A program made the translations under genes and the position numbers. A stretch of 64,000 bases of DNA from Aquila chrysaetos chrysaetos (taxonomy: Eukaryota > Chordata > Aves > Accipitriformes > Accipitridae). The notes under the pieces are model-generated. The model was not told the origin of the DNA and ran no database searches. It saw nothing but the letters and a program-made list of their open reading frames with translations. Within the stretch, counting starts at the first letter, position 1. Every line of letters begins with the position of its first letter. Positions 10,257 through 22,200 of this stretch are shown here, one piece after another. The stretch covers positions 3,038,001 through 3,102,000 of the forward strand of contig NC_044012.1 in assembly GCF_900496995.4 (NCBI RefSeq), written 5' to 3'.

Positions 10257-13200
10257 GTAAGGCACCGAGCGATGCTGCCACCGGCCCCCCCCCCAGCCCC
10301 TCTCCCCCCCGGGTTCTCCCTGCAGGGTCCCCCCCCCAGCTTGGGGACACCCCTTTATCCGCCCCGGCCAGCGGCAGCTGAGGGGGATTTGGGGGTGAAG
10401 TTACTTTCTCCCAGCACCTAATAGGGGTTTTGGGGTCCGGCGAGCTTTGAGGGGGGGAGCAGGCAGCCCCGGCACGGCACCGCAAGGCTCTGCAGGGTTT
10501 TGGGGTGCTTGGATCCCCTCCTCTTTTCCTGCTGCCGCTCCCTTACCCTGGGGATTTCTCCCCTCCCCGAGGAGCCGGGGGGTTCTCGCCGAGGAGGGAT
10601 GGGGAGAAATGCCGGGTGAGCTGTGTTTTGGGGTGGGGGGGGGGTCCCTGCTCGCAGCCCCGCTGCTGCTCGGGCGCGGGGACTCGGGGCACCAAAGTTT
10701 GCTGTGCCGCCCCAGCCGGCAGCACCGGCCCCCGCGGCAGCTGGCGAGGAAGGGGGACCCCCCCCCCCTCCGTGTGCGTGGGGGGGTTTTGGGGTGTTTT
10801 GAGAGCATCGGTGGCGAGGGGGGCTGGGGCGCGAGCTCGGGCGCGCGCGTGGGTTGCGCGCTTGGTGGGGGGGGGGTTGCGCTTGGGGTGCACGTTTGGG
10901 GTGCACGCTCGGGGTGCACGCTTAGGATGCGTGCGCAGGATATGAGGTCGGGGTGGGAGCTTGAGGTGCTCTTGGGGTGCAGGCTGAGGGTGCACGCTTG
11001 GGGTGCACGCTTGGTGCGCTCAGGCGGTGAGCTCGAGGTGCTCTTGGGGTGCACGGTTGGGGTTCCCGCTCGGGGTGCGCTCCGGTTTGCAGCCTTGGGC
11101 TGCGAGCTCAGGCGGTGAGCTCGAGGTGCTCTTGGGGTGCAGGCTCGGGGTTGCGCGCCTTGGGCTGCGAGCTCGGGCCGTGAGCTCGAGGTGCTCTTGG
11201 GGTGCACGTTGAGGGTGCGCGTTGAGGGTGCGCACTCGACTTTTGGGGGGGGGGGGGGGGGTTGTTCACCCTCCGGATGCGAGCCTGGGCTGCGAGCTCA
11301 GGCGGTGAGCTCGAGGTGCTCCGGGGGGTGCAGTCTCGGGGTGCGCGCTCAGGCTGCGCGCTCGGGGGTGCGCTCCGAGAGGCGGGGGGTGGCGGCGGGG
11401 CCCCTCTCCTGGGGGGGGCCCGTGCCCCCGCGTGGCGGTTTCCCCGCGGAAGGTTGTTTGTTTCAGGAAATGGCTTTTGCATGTGGCAGTTGTTACAGGA
11501 ACGAGCGGCTCTGCCCGAGCGCGCCTGCGCCGAAGCGCGCGAAGGCGAGCCGGGAAGGGCGGCCAAGGGGCGCCGGGGTTGAACTTGGGGGGGGGGCCTC
11601 CTGCCCCGGGAGGGGTTGCGGTGTGACATCCCTCGTAGGGGGCTGCGCCACGGCGGGGACGCGGGTGACCTGCTCGCTCGTGGCATCCCGCTCGCTCCCA
11701 GCACGCTCTGACCCTGCGCCCTCCTCCCTGCCGGCCGCAGGGGTCCCGCTCCCCGTCGTGTGTGTCCCCCCCCCCCACGACGCCATGCCCTTGCCCGTTT
11801 TTTGCTGGTTCTCAACTGCCCGCAGCGGCCGCGGGCAATGCCCGCCCGGCCTCGGTGCCGTCCCCCGCGGCGGGGACTCCTCCAAAGGCTGCAGGTGCAG
11901 GGAGACGGATTGGGGGTTGTTTTTTTTTTTTTTTTTTTCCCCTTAAATTCCATATTTAGCACGCTCCGGTTGAGCTCCGGGGTTCCCGGCGGCAGCTCCT
12001 GTTGCGTGAAAACTTCTGGCTTTGCCGTTGTTGCTAATGCACTAATTCCTGTGCCCTGGAAAACCCTGCTCCGGCCGGCTCTTCGCTTTCCAGCCGCCTC
12101 GGAGGGGAAATAAAAAAAAATCAGAGGAGAAAAGCAAGACAGAGAAGAGCATGGAAGTGTCAGGCTGCGAGATTTAAAGCAATTAGGGGAAATTACGCTC
12201 GAGGCGCTGGCAAGCAGAGAAATCGCCGGCGGCAGCTGCCGGGGTGTCAGGAGATGCTGGTGGGCCAGGTCGGGTGGGAGCAGATGGAGACGTGAACCTT
12301 CCCCCCCCCCCGCCGTGCCGTGGGCTGGTGGGGGTTTCGTGAGCGCTGGGCCAGTGGCGGTGACTCAGCGGCGCGCGAGTCCTGCCGGGGACTTGTCACC
12401 GCCTTGGGGGGGGCTGCCGTGTCACACGTTTTTCGGTGGCTTGCTCTCCCGGCTTGGCTAGCACGGGATCCGTCCAGCTCTTCAACGTCCCCCCCCCCCC
12501 AGCATCCCTGCGGGTCACCGATGCTCCCGTCACCCGCATCCCTCTGGTCGCGGGGCTGGAGATGGGCGACGAGGCTCAAGCCGGCTGCGAGGGGACACCG
12601 GGCACGGTGGGGCATCAAGCGTAGCTGAGAACGGGGGGGGGGGGACGACGACCGGGGAGGGGACCCCGTTCCCCGCTGGTACGTGCGGGGACTGTGCTCA
12701 GGCCGGCTTGCCTTGAGATACATGGGCGCGCTTGTCACCCTATGGCCGGTGACAGCATCCCTCGGGGACAGCAGAATCCTTTGGGGACAAGCGGCACCCC
12801 TTCGGGGACGCAGAGCATCCCCGGCAGGCGCGAGGGTGGCACCCGAACGCGCGCAGCCTTTCGGGGTGTCCGTCCCCTCCCTATGGGTGTCCCCAAATTG
12901 CCGGCAGCCCCTGGGCGCTGGAGGGACCCTGGGGCTCCCTGGCGTGTCCCCCGGCGGGGCAGGATGGGGCCCTGGGTGCTTCGGCGTGCCGAGAAGGATG
13001 GCGGCGGGCGCTGGCGGCGGATGCTGCTGACTCAGGACCTTCCCGAATGGTTCCTATTTTTATGCCGGGGCCGGTAATATTTAGCCCCTGGATCAAAAGC
13101 AGCTGGAGGGAGCTGGGTGATGCCGCTCGGCGGGTGCCGCCGGCGTGGGGCGTGAGTCACCGGCGATTTTGGGCAGCGCCAGGCAGGGGCGGCCACCCCC

Positions 13201-16200
13201 CCGGGGTTGGGTTTGGGGGTGCTCGAGGGTTGGTTTTGGGGCTGAGCCCCCCACCCCCCGTCTTGGCAGCCTCCGGCTGGACGCTGGGGTTGGGGGTTGC
13301 CCTTCCTCATCCTCGCCGGGTGTGTGGTCGAGGGGTGCTCGAGGGTGATGCTTTTTGGGGTGCTGAGGAGGGGCTGGGTGATGCTGGAGGGGGGGGGGGG
13401 TCTGGGCTGGGTTGGGGTGCCGGGAAGCCCTCCCGCCTTCCTCCCTTGCCCACCCCACCATCCTCCTCCTCCTCCTCCTCCTCCTCCTCCTCCTCCTCTC
13501 GCCAGTCCTAAATTCGGTTGCCGTGGCAACCATGTCAACCACTTTCCAGCTTCCCCGTGATGGTTTGAGGAGGGGAGGGGAGGGAAGAGGGGAGCCAAGG
13601 GAAGGGGGGGGCAGCGGGCGAGGGCTGCATGCCGCCGGCGGGGGGGGGACACACACGGGACCGGGGACATCGCCCTGAGATCGGGGCTTGGGGTGACGCT
13701 TCCCAGATGGTTTTTCCCCGCTGGGTCCCGTCTGGCGAGCGGGGACCGGTGCCAGCCCGGTACATGCCAAGGGGTCAGGGCTGGGGGTCCTGCCCTGGGA
13801 AGGGGCGTTCGATTGCAGCCCCCCCCCCCCAGCTCTGAGCAGGTGGGTGGGTACCCCCAAAATTCGGTGCCTGTCTGCAGCTTGTGCCAGGGCCCCGCCG
13901 GTACCCGGGATGTCAGTAGCCGCACAGCTTGGAGGGGGGGGTGAATTATTCCCAGACACCCCCTTCTTCTTCCTTTTTTTCTTCCTGCCCCCCCCCGCCC
14001 CCTCCGTAATCTCTTTATTCCTGGGCTAAGCCTGGTTCCCAATGGTTTTAAAGGCAGATTTGCCTGTAGCTATATAGGACAGGGTGTAAAGCCGGGCGGC
14101 TGTGCGGGTGGGTGTGTAACGCCAGCGCTGGCATCACCCCGCGGCGGGTGGGCGCCCGGCTGTCCCCCCCCCGGGAACGGCTGCGCCGGCACGGAGCCGC
14201 GGTGCTGCCACAGGGGGAAAGCAGGCGAGGTGTAATTACCCCAGCGGGAGTTTGGCCCGCGATGAAAGCGGGGTACCGCTGCCGCCTCCCCGCCGCCATG
14301 CAGTCATTCCCCCCCCCTCCACGGCATCCCTCCTCCCGGCACTGCCAGAACCCCGATGCCCGGGGGTCCCTGGGGTGCTGCGGGTATCGCTCACCTCCAA
14401 ACCCACGCTGGGGTTTTTTTTGGGGGGGGGGGGGGGAAGCAGGTGCTTCTTTTCTCTACGGTGTGTGTACCCCCCCCCCCTTTCCCTTTCCTTGGCACCG
14501 GTTGGCAGCACCTGCCGGGGACGCTCCTCCTTGGCACGGCATCGCGGCACGTGCGCGGGCACCGCCGGCAGCAGCCACGCTCGAGGCACCGACGGCAGCC
14601 GGGGGGGGGGGACCGGGGCCAGCCCTGCCCCGAGCCTGGCAGCAGGGTGCATATTTCTGCCCCCCCCCCCCGCCCCTTCCCATTTTATTATTAATTTTTA
14701 ACTTTATTTCCCGAACGCCGCACTTAATTAAACACAGGCGCCTCTTGCCATGAGCTGACGCGGGGTATTTATGACACCAAATGTCGACGGGAAGGATGCT
14801 CCCCCACCGCAACACCCCTCCGACGGATTATTTCACCGGCGTTAAAAGCCGGGGGGGTGACACCCCAACCCATCCCACCCCCCCGCGAGGGGCTTTGCGG
14901 GGGAAGGATGCTGCATTTCTGCATCACCAAGCTTTCTCCTTCCCCCCTTCTTTTAATAATAACGCTTTAAAGATGTTTGACATCTGTAACAAACAGCTGG
15001 CATCCTGTTATGGAAGAATGTCCTTTTATTTCGGAGCAGGTTGAACTGTCATTAATAGTATAATTAGGTGATTATCGGCGTACAGCAGAAAACTGCTTAA
15101 TTGCACAGCCAGCTTTGCGAGGATCCCCGGCTCCTTTATTGCTGGATTTGTTTTAGCCGCCTGAATTTTTTCGCGCTGTGTTGTTGTTTTTTTTCCACGT
15201 TGATTATTATTTTTTAATGCGCGTGGCAGCTGGGGGAGTGTGGCAGCACCGGCAGCGCCGGGGGACACACACACGCGCACACACACACACACACACACGG
15301 GGGGCTGGCACCGGTCCCCCCCGTGTGTGTCCCCCCCAGATCCCCAGGGGATTTATTTTTAACCCCATGAGTGCTGAAGTTGGTGAAAGGGGTCTCGGAG
15401 GTGGGGTTGGTGGGGTTTTGCTGGCTGCAGCACCCATGGGTGGGAGCACCTGTGGGTGGGAGCACCCACGGGTGGGAGCTGACCGGGTGCGGAGTTATTC
15501 GAGGGAAAAAGAAGATGTCTTTGTTAGCGGCACCATGCCATCAGCTCCCGGTGGGGACCAGAGCCACGGCACGGCTCGGCGCGGGGCAGGAGGGCACCCA
15601 TCGTGCCGGGGAGCCTTCACCCACCCTCGCCCACCCTTGCAGGGTGGGACCCTCCTCTTCGGGCACCGAGCCCCTCTCCATCCCCACGGCGCGTGGGGCA
15701 CGCACGTGGCTCACTGCGGCGCTCGAGCGGCTGCGATGGAGTCGGTCCATCCCCATCCCCGTCCCCATTCCCGTCCCCGGGATGCGGCGTTTTGGGGCCA
15801 GAGCAGATTTTTTGGCGCCCGCCAGACAATAGCGCTTTGTATCTCCCCCCGGTGCCGCCAAACACACTTGTTAGCGCCACAGCTTTGTGCTGTAAATTTC
15901 CATGGAGTAATTACGTCTTAATTTATGATAATCCCGGGCGGGCGGTGGAGGGGGGCAAGTGCTAGTCAAGTTTGGAAGTTGCCTGCCGGGGCCCGGGGTC
16001 TCCCGTGGCTGACGCCGACCATGAACTTCTCCATCTCGGATGAGGAGAGCAGCGTCCCCGAGCGGGGACCGGGGCTGTTCCCGGGGGAATGGGGAGCGAG
16101 GCCACGTGGGAGTCGGGTATTGGTCCCAGTTTGCGGAGCAGGAGTGTCCCCAGTACGATGGCCGGTGATGCTGCCCATCCCACCACCCACCCAGGAGCTC

Positions 16201-19200
16201 AGGACCCCATGGGTGCGTGGGCTGGGGTCATCCCGGGATGATGCCGGCGTGCCGTGCCGTGTCCCGGTGCCGGTTCTCCCAAGCAGGAGGAACCTCTCCC
16301 TTCCCGCAAGCGCTCAGCACCACTCCGGCGTGGGGCCGGACCCTTCCCCCTTCCCACCACTGAATGGCTCATCCCGCCTTTGTCTGGAGGGCTTATTACC
16401 GGCAAAATAGAGGCTCTTTTCCCTCGGCCTTCCCAGCGGGCAAATTAGACGCTTTGGCAATTTTGCGAGGAGGATGATGGGGAGGGGAGGAAGGCTCTCA
16501 TTGCCCGGCGGAGGATCCCAGCGCCAGGCAGGGTGCTGGTACTCTCTGGCAAGGGTGTGGGGTGGGAAGCGAGGGGCTCCCGATGTCCCCTCCAAAGCCA
16601 TCGAGGCACCGCCGAGAGCTGCCTTGGGAATCCCGTGGGATTTGGGGAGCGTTTAATGCACGCCCTGTGGAGGGAGGCAGGTTTGGGGGATGCGTGCCCG
16701 GTGCCACCGAGCATCCCCCGCAGAGCTGGGAGGGTGCTGGCACCCATGCGTCCCACCACCCGTTGCTGACGGGGGCCGTGGGTGCCGTGGGCACCCTGTC
16801 CCATGCTCCAGGGTGGATTTTGTCCCCGGAGAGGGGTAAAAGCCCGGGGCTGCGCCTGCTGCACCTGCAGCTGGGTCCCTGTTGGGAGGCAGCGTGCACC
16901 CACTGACATTTGCCAAGCGTAAAAATTCAATTAATTCCAGCAGGCAGATTAAATATAAGTGAATTTTAATAATTTGCTCGAAAGGCTGAGGATTACTGTA
17001 GGCGAAAAGGGAAGATGCTGCGTGAGCGGGGGCACCGGCCAGCCTTCTTGGCACCGGCCTGTGGGATCGCCGGTGCTAATCACCCTAAATCCCGGCGTGG
17101 GAAGCGGGGTCCGCTCGCCTCGGCACCAAACAGAGCCATGCACCATTCCCCTGGACCCGGGTTTTGGTTGACCTTCCCTTGTGATGAATGTGCCGGAGCT
17201 GTCCCAGCGGTGCTGTGCCCGTCCTCAGCACAGTCCGGGGAACCCTCCTCACTGGTGCCCCTTTCTTAGGGGACTTTGTGGAAACGGTGAGACCCATCCA
17301 AGTGGCGTGGGACCCTGGGTTGTCCCTTGGGGACCCCATGGCACGGCGCAAGGGGACCCCGGGGTCCCGGGCGAGGAGCACGCCAAGGTCTCCCCAAGAC
17401 CTCCGCAGCATCTTGTAACTAAAAAGCCGGTGACGTGGGGCACCGATTGCTAGCAGATGGTGCCGGTATTAGGAAAATGAAAATACATGCAGTAAATTTG
17501 CCGTTTGCCAGCGTTAATTTCTTATCCCAAGGTAAAACCTTCCCTCTGGCCCATGCTGGGCCATCTGCACGGTCATAAACCACGGGGCTGCGATGCGTGC
17601 GGGGGGACCCCGGGAGCGCGGGGGAGACCCCCCATTCCGCCCGGACCCCCGGCTTTGCCGGCAGCACGGTGGGATTGATGGAGATTGCCCGTGACCTTTG
17701 CTAGGACACGAGGTATTACCATTAATACTTCTGTATTTCCGGAGTTCGCGCCATGCATAAATCTCATATCAAGCTGGGCGGGCAGAGTAATCTGCCAGGC
17801 GGCGTTATTAATACCCGTTATTAATACCCGTTATTAATACCCATCACCCCCGCAGCCCTTCGTTAGCTGCTCGCGGATGGGGCGAGGGATGGGGGCTGCG
17901 CCGTGTAACACACCCCCCCCCCAGCACCTTTTTGGGGTGCAGCCAGGGCGGGCGCTGGGAAATCCCCAGGCACTGGCTGAGTCACCGGCTGCTTTCCGCC
18001 GGCGGCGGGGGGGGGCCCCTGCGGGCACCCACCCCCATCATGCTGGGTGGCAGTTTTTACTTCTGGACCCCCTTGGCTCTGCTGGAGGGGGCCAGAAGCA
18101 CCTCGAAGGCAAGCTGGGGGGTGGCAGGAGTCATCCCCTCGCCTTGCCCTGGCACCTCCTAACTCTGCCCCGTAGCCCCCGGTTCGGCTGGGTCCTGGCC
18201 CCCCACCCCTGCCTGCAGCCCCCTGCCCTGCCCCTGCCCCCCCCTGCCCCGCCAGGACCTGCCCCGTGCAAGATCCAGCCTGCGTGAAACTCTAATCTCC
18301 AATTTTATTCGCTCGGCTCCAGCCGATTTGCATAATCCACATAATCACCCCGGTTTTAATTGCCCACAACTCTGCAGAAAGATCATGTGGTTAAGTGGTA
18401 AATCATAATTAGATAAATAATTGGCTTGGCCGCAGCAAGCTGCTTTGTTATACCTGCCATCTGCTGGGCAAGGGCTTCTCGCACCGAGAACAATGCGCCG
18501 CTGACGGCAAATCCTGCGCTGCCCGCGGCAGGGCTGCGCCGAGCTGCCGGCATGGGGACACGGACCGGGGACGGGGACAAGGGACGCGGACGGGAGGGCA
18601 TTGCCCGCTCCCGGCCTGTGCGATGCCCGGTAGCACCATGCAAGGTTTGGCAGCACCGTGCAACGCCTGGCTCTGACCCACGCGTTGCCCGACGGCGCCG
18701 TGCGATACACGGCGGCACCGTGCACCGTCCGGCGGCACCGTGGAATGCCCAACGGCACCGTGCAATGCCTGGCGGCACCACGCAGCGCCTAGCCCTGTCC
18801 CACACCATGCCAAATGGCGCTGTTCAATGCCCGGCAGCACCATGCAGTGCCCGGCAGCACCGTGCAATGCCTAGCAGCACCATGCAATGCCCAGCAGCAC
18901 CATGCGATGCCCAGCAGCGCCATGCAGTGCCTGGCAGCACAGTGCAATGCCCGGCAGCACCGTGCAATGCCCGGCAGCACCGTGCAGTGCCCGGCAGCAC
19001 AGTGCAATGCCTGGCAGCACCATGCAGCACACAACAGTACCATGCAATGCTTGGCAGCACCACACAATGCTTGGCAGCACCATGCAGTGCCCGGCAGCAC
19101 CATGTGATGCCCAGCAGCACCGTGCAGTGCCCGGCAGCACCATGCAATGCCCGGCAGCACCGTGCAGTGCCCGGCAGCACCATGCAATGGCCGGCAGCAC

Positions 19201-22200
19201 CGTGCAGTGCCCGGCAGCACCGTGTGGTGCCCGGCAGCACCGTGCGATGCCTGGCAGCACCATGCAATGCCCGGCAGCACCATGCAATGGCCGGCAGCAC
19301 CGTGCAGTGCCCGGCAGCACGGCGCAATGCCCGGCAGCACCATGCAGCGCACAACAGTACCATGCAATGCTTGGCAGCACCGTGCAGTGCCCGGCAGCAC
19401 CATGTAATGCCTAGCAGCACCATGCAATGCCCGGCAGCACCATGCAATGCCCGGCAGCACCGTGCCGTGCCCGGCAGCCCCCCGCAGTGCCCGGCAGCTC
19501 CGTCCCACGCGATGCCCGGCAGCCCCGTGCAATGCCTAGCTCTCTCCCATGGGATGCCCGGCAGCCCCCAGCGGTGCTGCGTGATGCCTGGCACCCATCG
19601 TACCCCCCACAAGAGGAGGGGTGGGGGCTGTACCCCGCTTCCCCCAAAGTAGGGGGGGCTGGCACTCGGATCCGGGCAGCGGGAGCCGAGAGGAGCCACT
19701 GTCCCAACCTGGATGCTGCAGAGAGGGGCTGGGGGGCCAGCAGCATCCTTTGGGCCCAGGCACTTTATTTTTGAGGCCCCCAGCCGGCACAGGAGGTGGA
19801 GGCTGAGTCTTGGATGGGGCAGAAATGGGGAAGAAAGTTGCTTTGAATCGAATCTTTCACCGACGTGATTTCCCGTGGGCTTAGAAAACACCCGGGGCTG
19901 GTTGGGCTGAGCTTGGAAAGGCAAGGAAGGGAGAAAAATAATCCTGCATCATGCTGGCCCTGGCCCCTCCCCGGCGCTGCGCCCTCCAAACGAGCTCTTA
20001 TTAGTTTGCTTGTTGTCGTTTGCCAGATCAATGGTCCATGGAGGAGTGATCGATGGAGACCCAGCCGGCTAATAGTGCCGCACGCTTGGACGCTTAGTGC
20101 CTTGCTGGGCTCCTTGGGGAGCCCCAAATCCCGTCCCTCGCCGGCAAGGTGCTCCTCGCCCCGGGGGACCCATCCGGACCCCTCCAAGGGTGCTGGCAAG
20201 GTGGGGGATGCTCCCGGGATGGGTCCTGAGCTCTGCCCCGAGGACCCTAAAACTGGACAGAGGCTGCGCCTGCATCTCGCCATCCCTGGGGACACTTGGG
20301 AACACCAAGCCTGACCACCTCCCTTCGTTTGGGCCGCGTGCCGGGCAAGGGAGGGCAGGAGCGCGGCCTCCGATCGATTGATTAATTAATTAATGGAGTG
20401 TGTCGTAGGTGAGGCAGCAGAGCTGTTTTGAGGAGGCGGGTGGAAGATGTGCCACGGCTCGGCAGGACGTCCCCGGGAGAGGAGGTGGTCCCCGCTGCCT
20501 GTCCCTTGCCTGTCCCCTGCCCGCTGGCTCTCGAGGGGATGGCGGGGTGCGTGGGGGGGGGGACACGATGGGCACACGCTGCCCCTGGCCTCCTGCCCTC
20601 CCTCCTGCCCGCGCAGGCAGCCGCCGGGGCCCTGCCTGCTGCATTCAGGCAGCGCGGGGGGGGGCTTGACAATGCGAGGCCATTAGCATTGAAAATCCAT
20701 GCAAAGCAGCTGTTCCCGCTCGGAGCGTGCAGCTGGATGCGGTTCCGGAGCGGGAGCCGAGGGCGCTGAGAGAGGGAGGAAAAGGCTTGGGGACCTCGTG
20801 CCATAGAGCGTCACCCCAAATTCCTTTGGGGACCCATCCGGAGCCAGCGGGGAGGAGCCGAGGTCCTGTGCGGTGGGTGCGGATCCGTCCCGGGGGAGGA
20901 TGCAGGATGCTCATCTCTCCCTGCTCCCTCGGCCTCCCGCCGCGCTGGGTTTTTTTCCGCTCCATTTGCCAGGGGCTGGAGCTGCTGCCTGATCGTATTT
21001 GGTAATAAATTATTAGTTCCAGCGCTCGGGAGCCCGGCAGCTCAAAATAGCTGCTTTTAAAGCAGGCGGCTGGTGCAGGTTGAGTTCAATGGCAATCTGC
21101 TCTGAAGGGCACTTCATGCTCATTAGGGGCCTTTCAAGGTGCTGGGGAGAAGGGGGGGGCCCGAAACCAAGGTGCTAAACCTGCCCGCACCGCATTTCCC
21201 GGCAGCTGCCTGCGGCGGGGACGGGGAAGCAGGGGAGGGCAGCCGGCGGCAGTACCGAGTCCCCCTGCCCGCACCAATCCGGGAAGGATCCCGGGGTTTT
21301 GGGGTGCTGGGAGCCCCGTTCCTGCCCTGGCACTGCCCGCTCCTGCCTGCCCGCGGCGGCTGCCGGCGTGTTTATTTGTCTCCAGCCCCACCAGGCAGCC
21401 AGACTGGTTCTGCTCTCGCTGCCGGAGGAGGCTCCCGCTGCCAAAAAACCCGCCAGCGTCATCAGGAGCAGATGGAGAGAAGATGGCACGCTCCCAGCTC
21501 CCAGCTCCCAGCCCTGCGCAGGGGGATGCGGGGGGACGGGGTGGGTGGGTGGGGGGGGGGACGGGGACGGGCAGGGACACCCCCCTGTCCCCACCGGGAG
21601 CCGAGGGCTCGGGGTCCTGCACCGTCAGGGATGCCAACCCTACGGCCACGTGCGTCACCGCGGGAAGGGGTGCCAGGGTGCGGGGTGGCACAGGGAAGGG
21701 CGAGGGGGTCACGGCGATGGCCTTGCCGTCCCTTCCTCCTCCTCCTCCTCCTCCTCGTCATCCCACCGGGCAGGGACCTGCCTGCTCCTGCGGGAAGGCA
21801 GCCAGCAGGCACCGGGAATGCCAGACGCTCCCTGCGCCGCTGTGCCCGCGCAGATGCCGCGGGAGGGACGGGGACGGGGTGGCACGTCGCCCGGTCCCCA
21901 ACCTCCTCCGTGGCCTCAGCAGGGGACCCAGGAGACACCCCCCCACCCACCCCCCCAGCCTTGGTTTGGCAAGGGGGGGGTGTGCAGGAGCGAAGGCAGC
22001 GAGCGGTGCCCGAGGGCGGGTACGTGGGGGGCTGCCAGCTCCTCTCCCTGCACACCCCCATAGGGGTGGGGGCAACGGAGGGGCAGCCTGCCCCGTTTCG
22101 GGGTTTGGCTCCCCACCCCGGTGAAGCAACCGCTGGCGTGACCCCAGGGCCGCTGCCAAGCTCCAAACTTGACCTGTTTTTCCGCACGGATCTGCCCGCC

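Noticed and set aside
11460-11500. Acceptor-like TTTGTTTCAG followed by ATGGCTTTTGCATGTGGC as a possible exon
   Set aside because: No donor in a phase compatible with GSE1 was found and the frame soon becomes low-complexity.
18426-19652. Long open frames on both strands, up to about 400 codons, with Cys/Ala/His-rich repeats
   Set aside because: They are the translation of the 20-bp minisatellite, which lacks stops in every frame; no splice signals or conserved domain.
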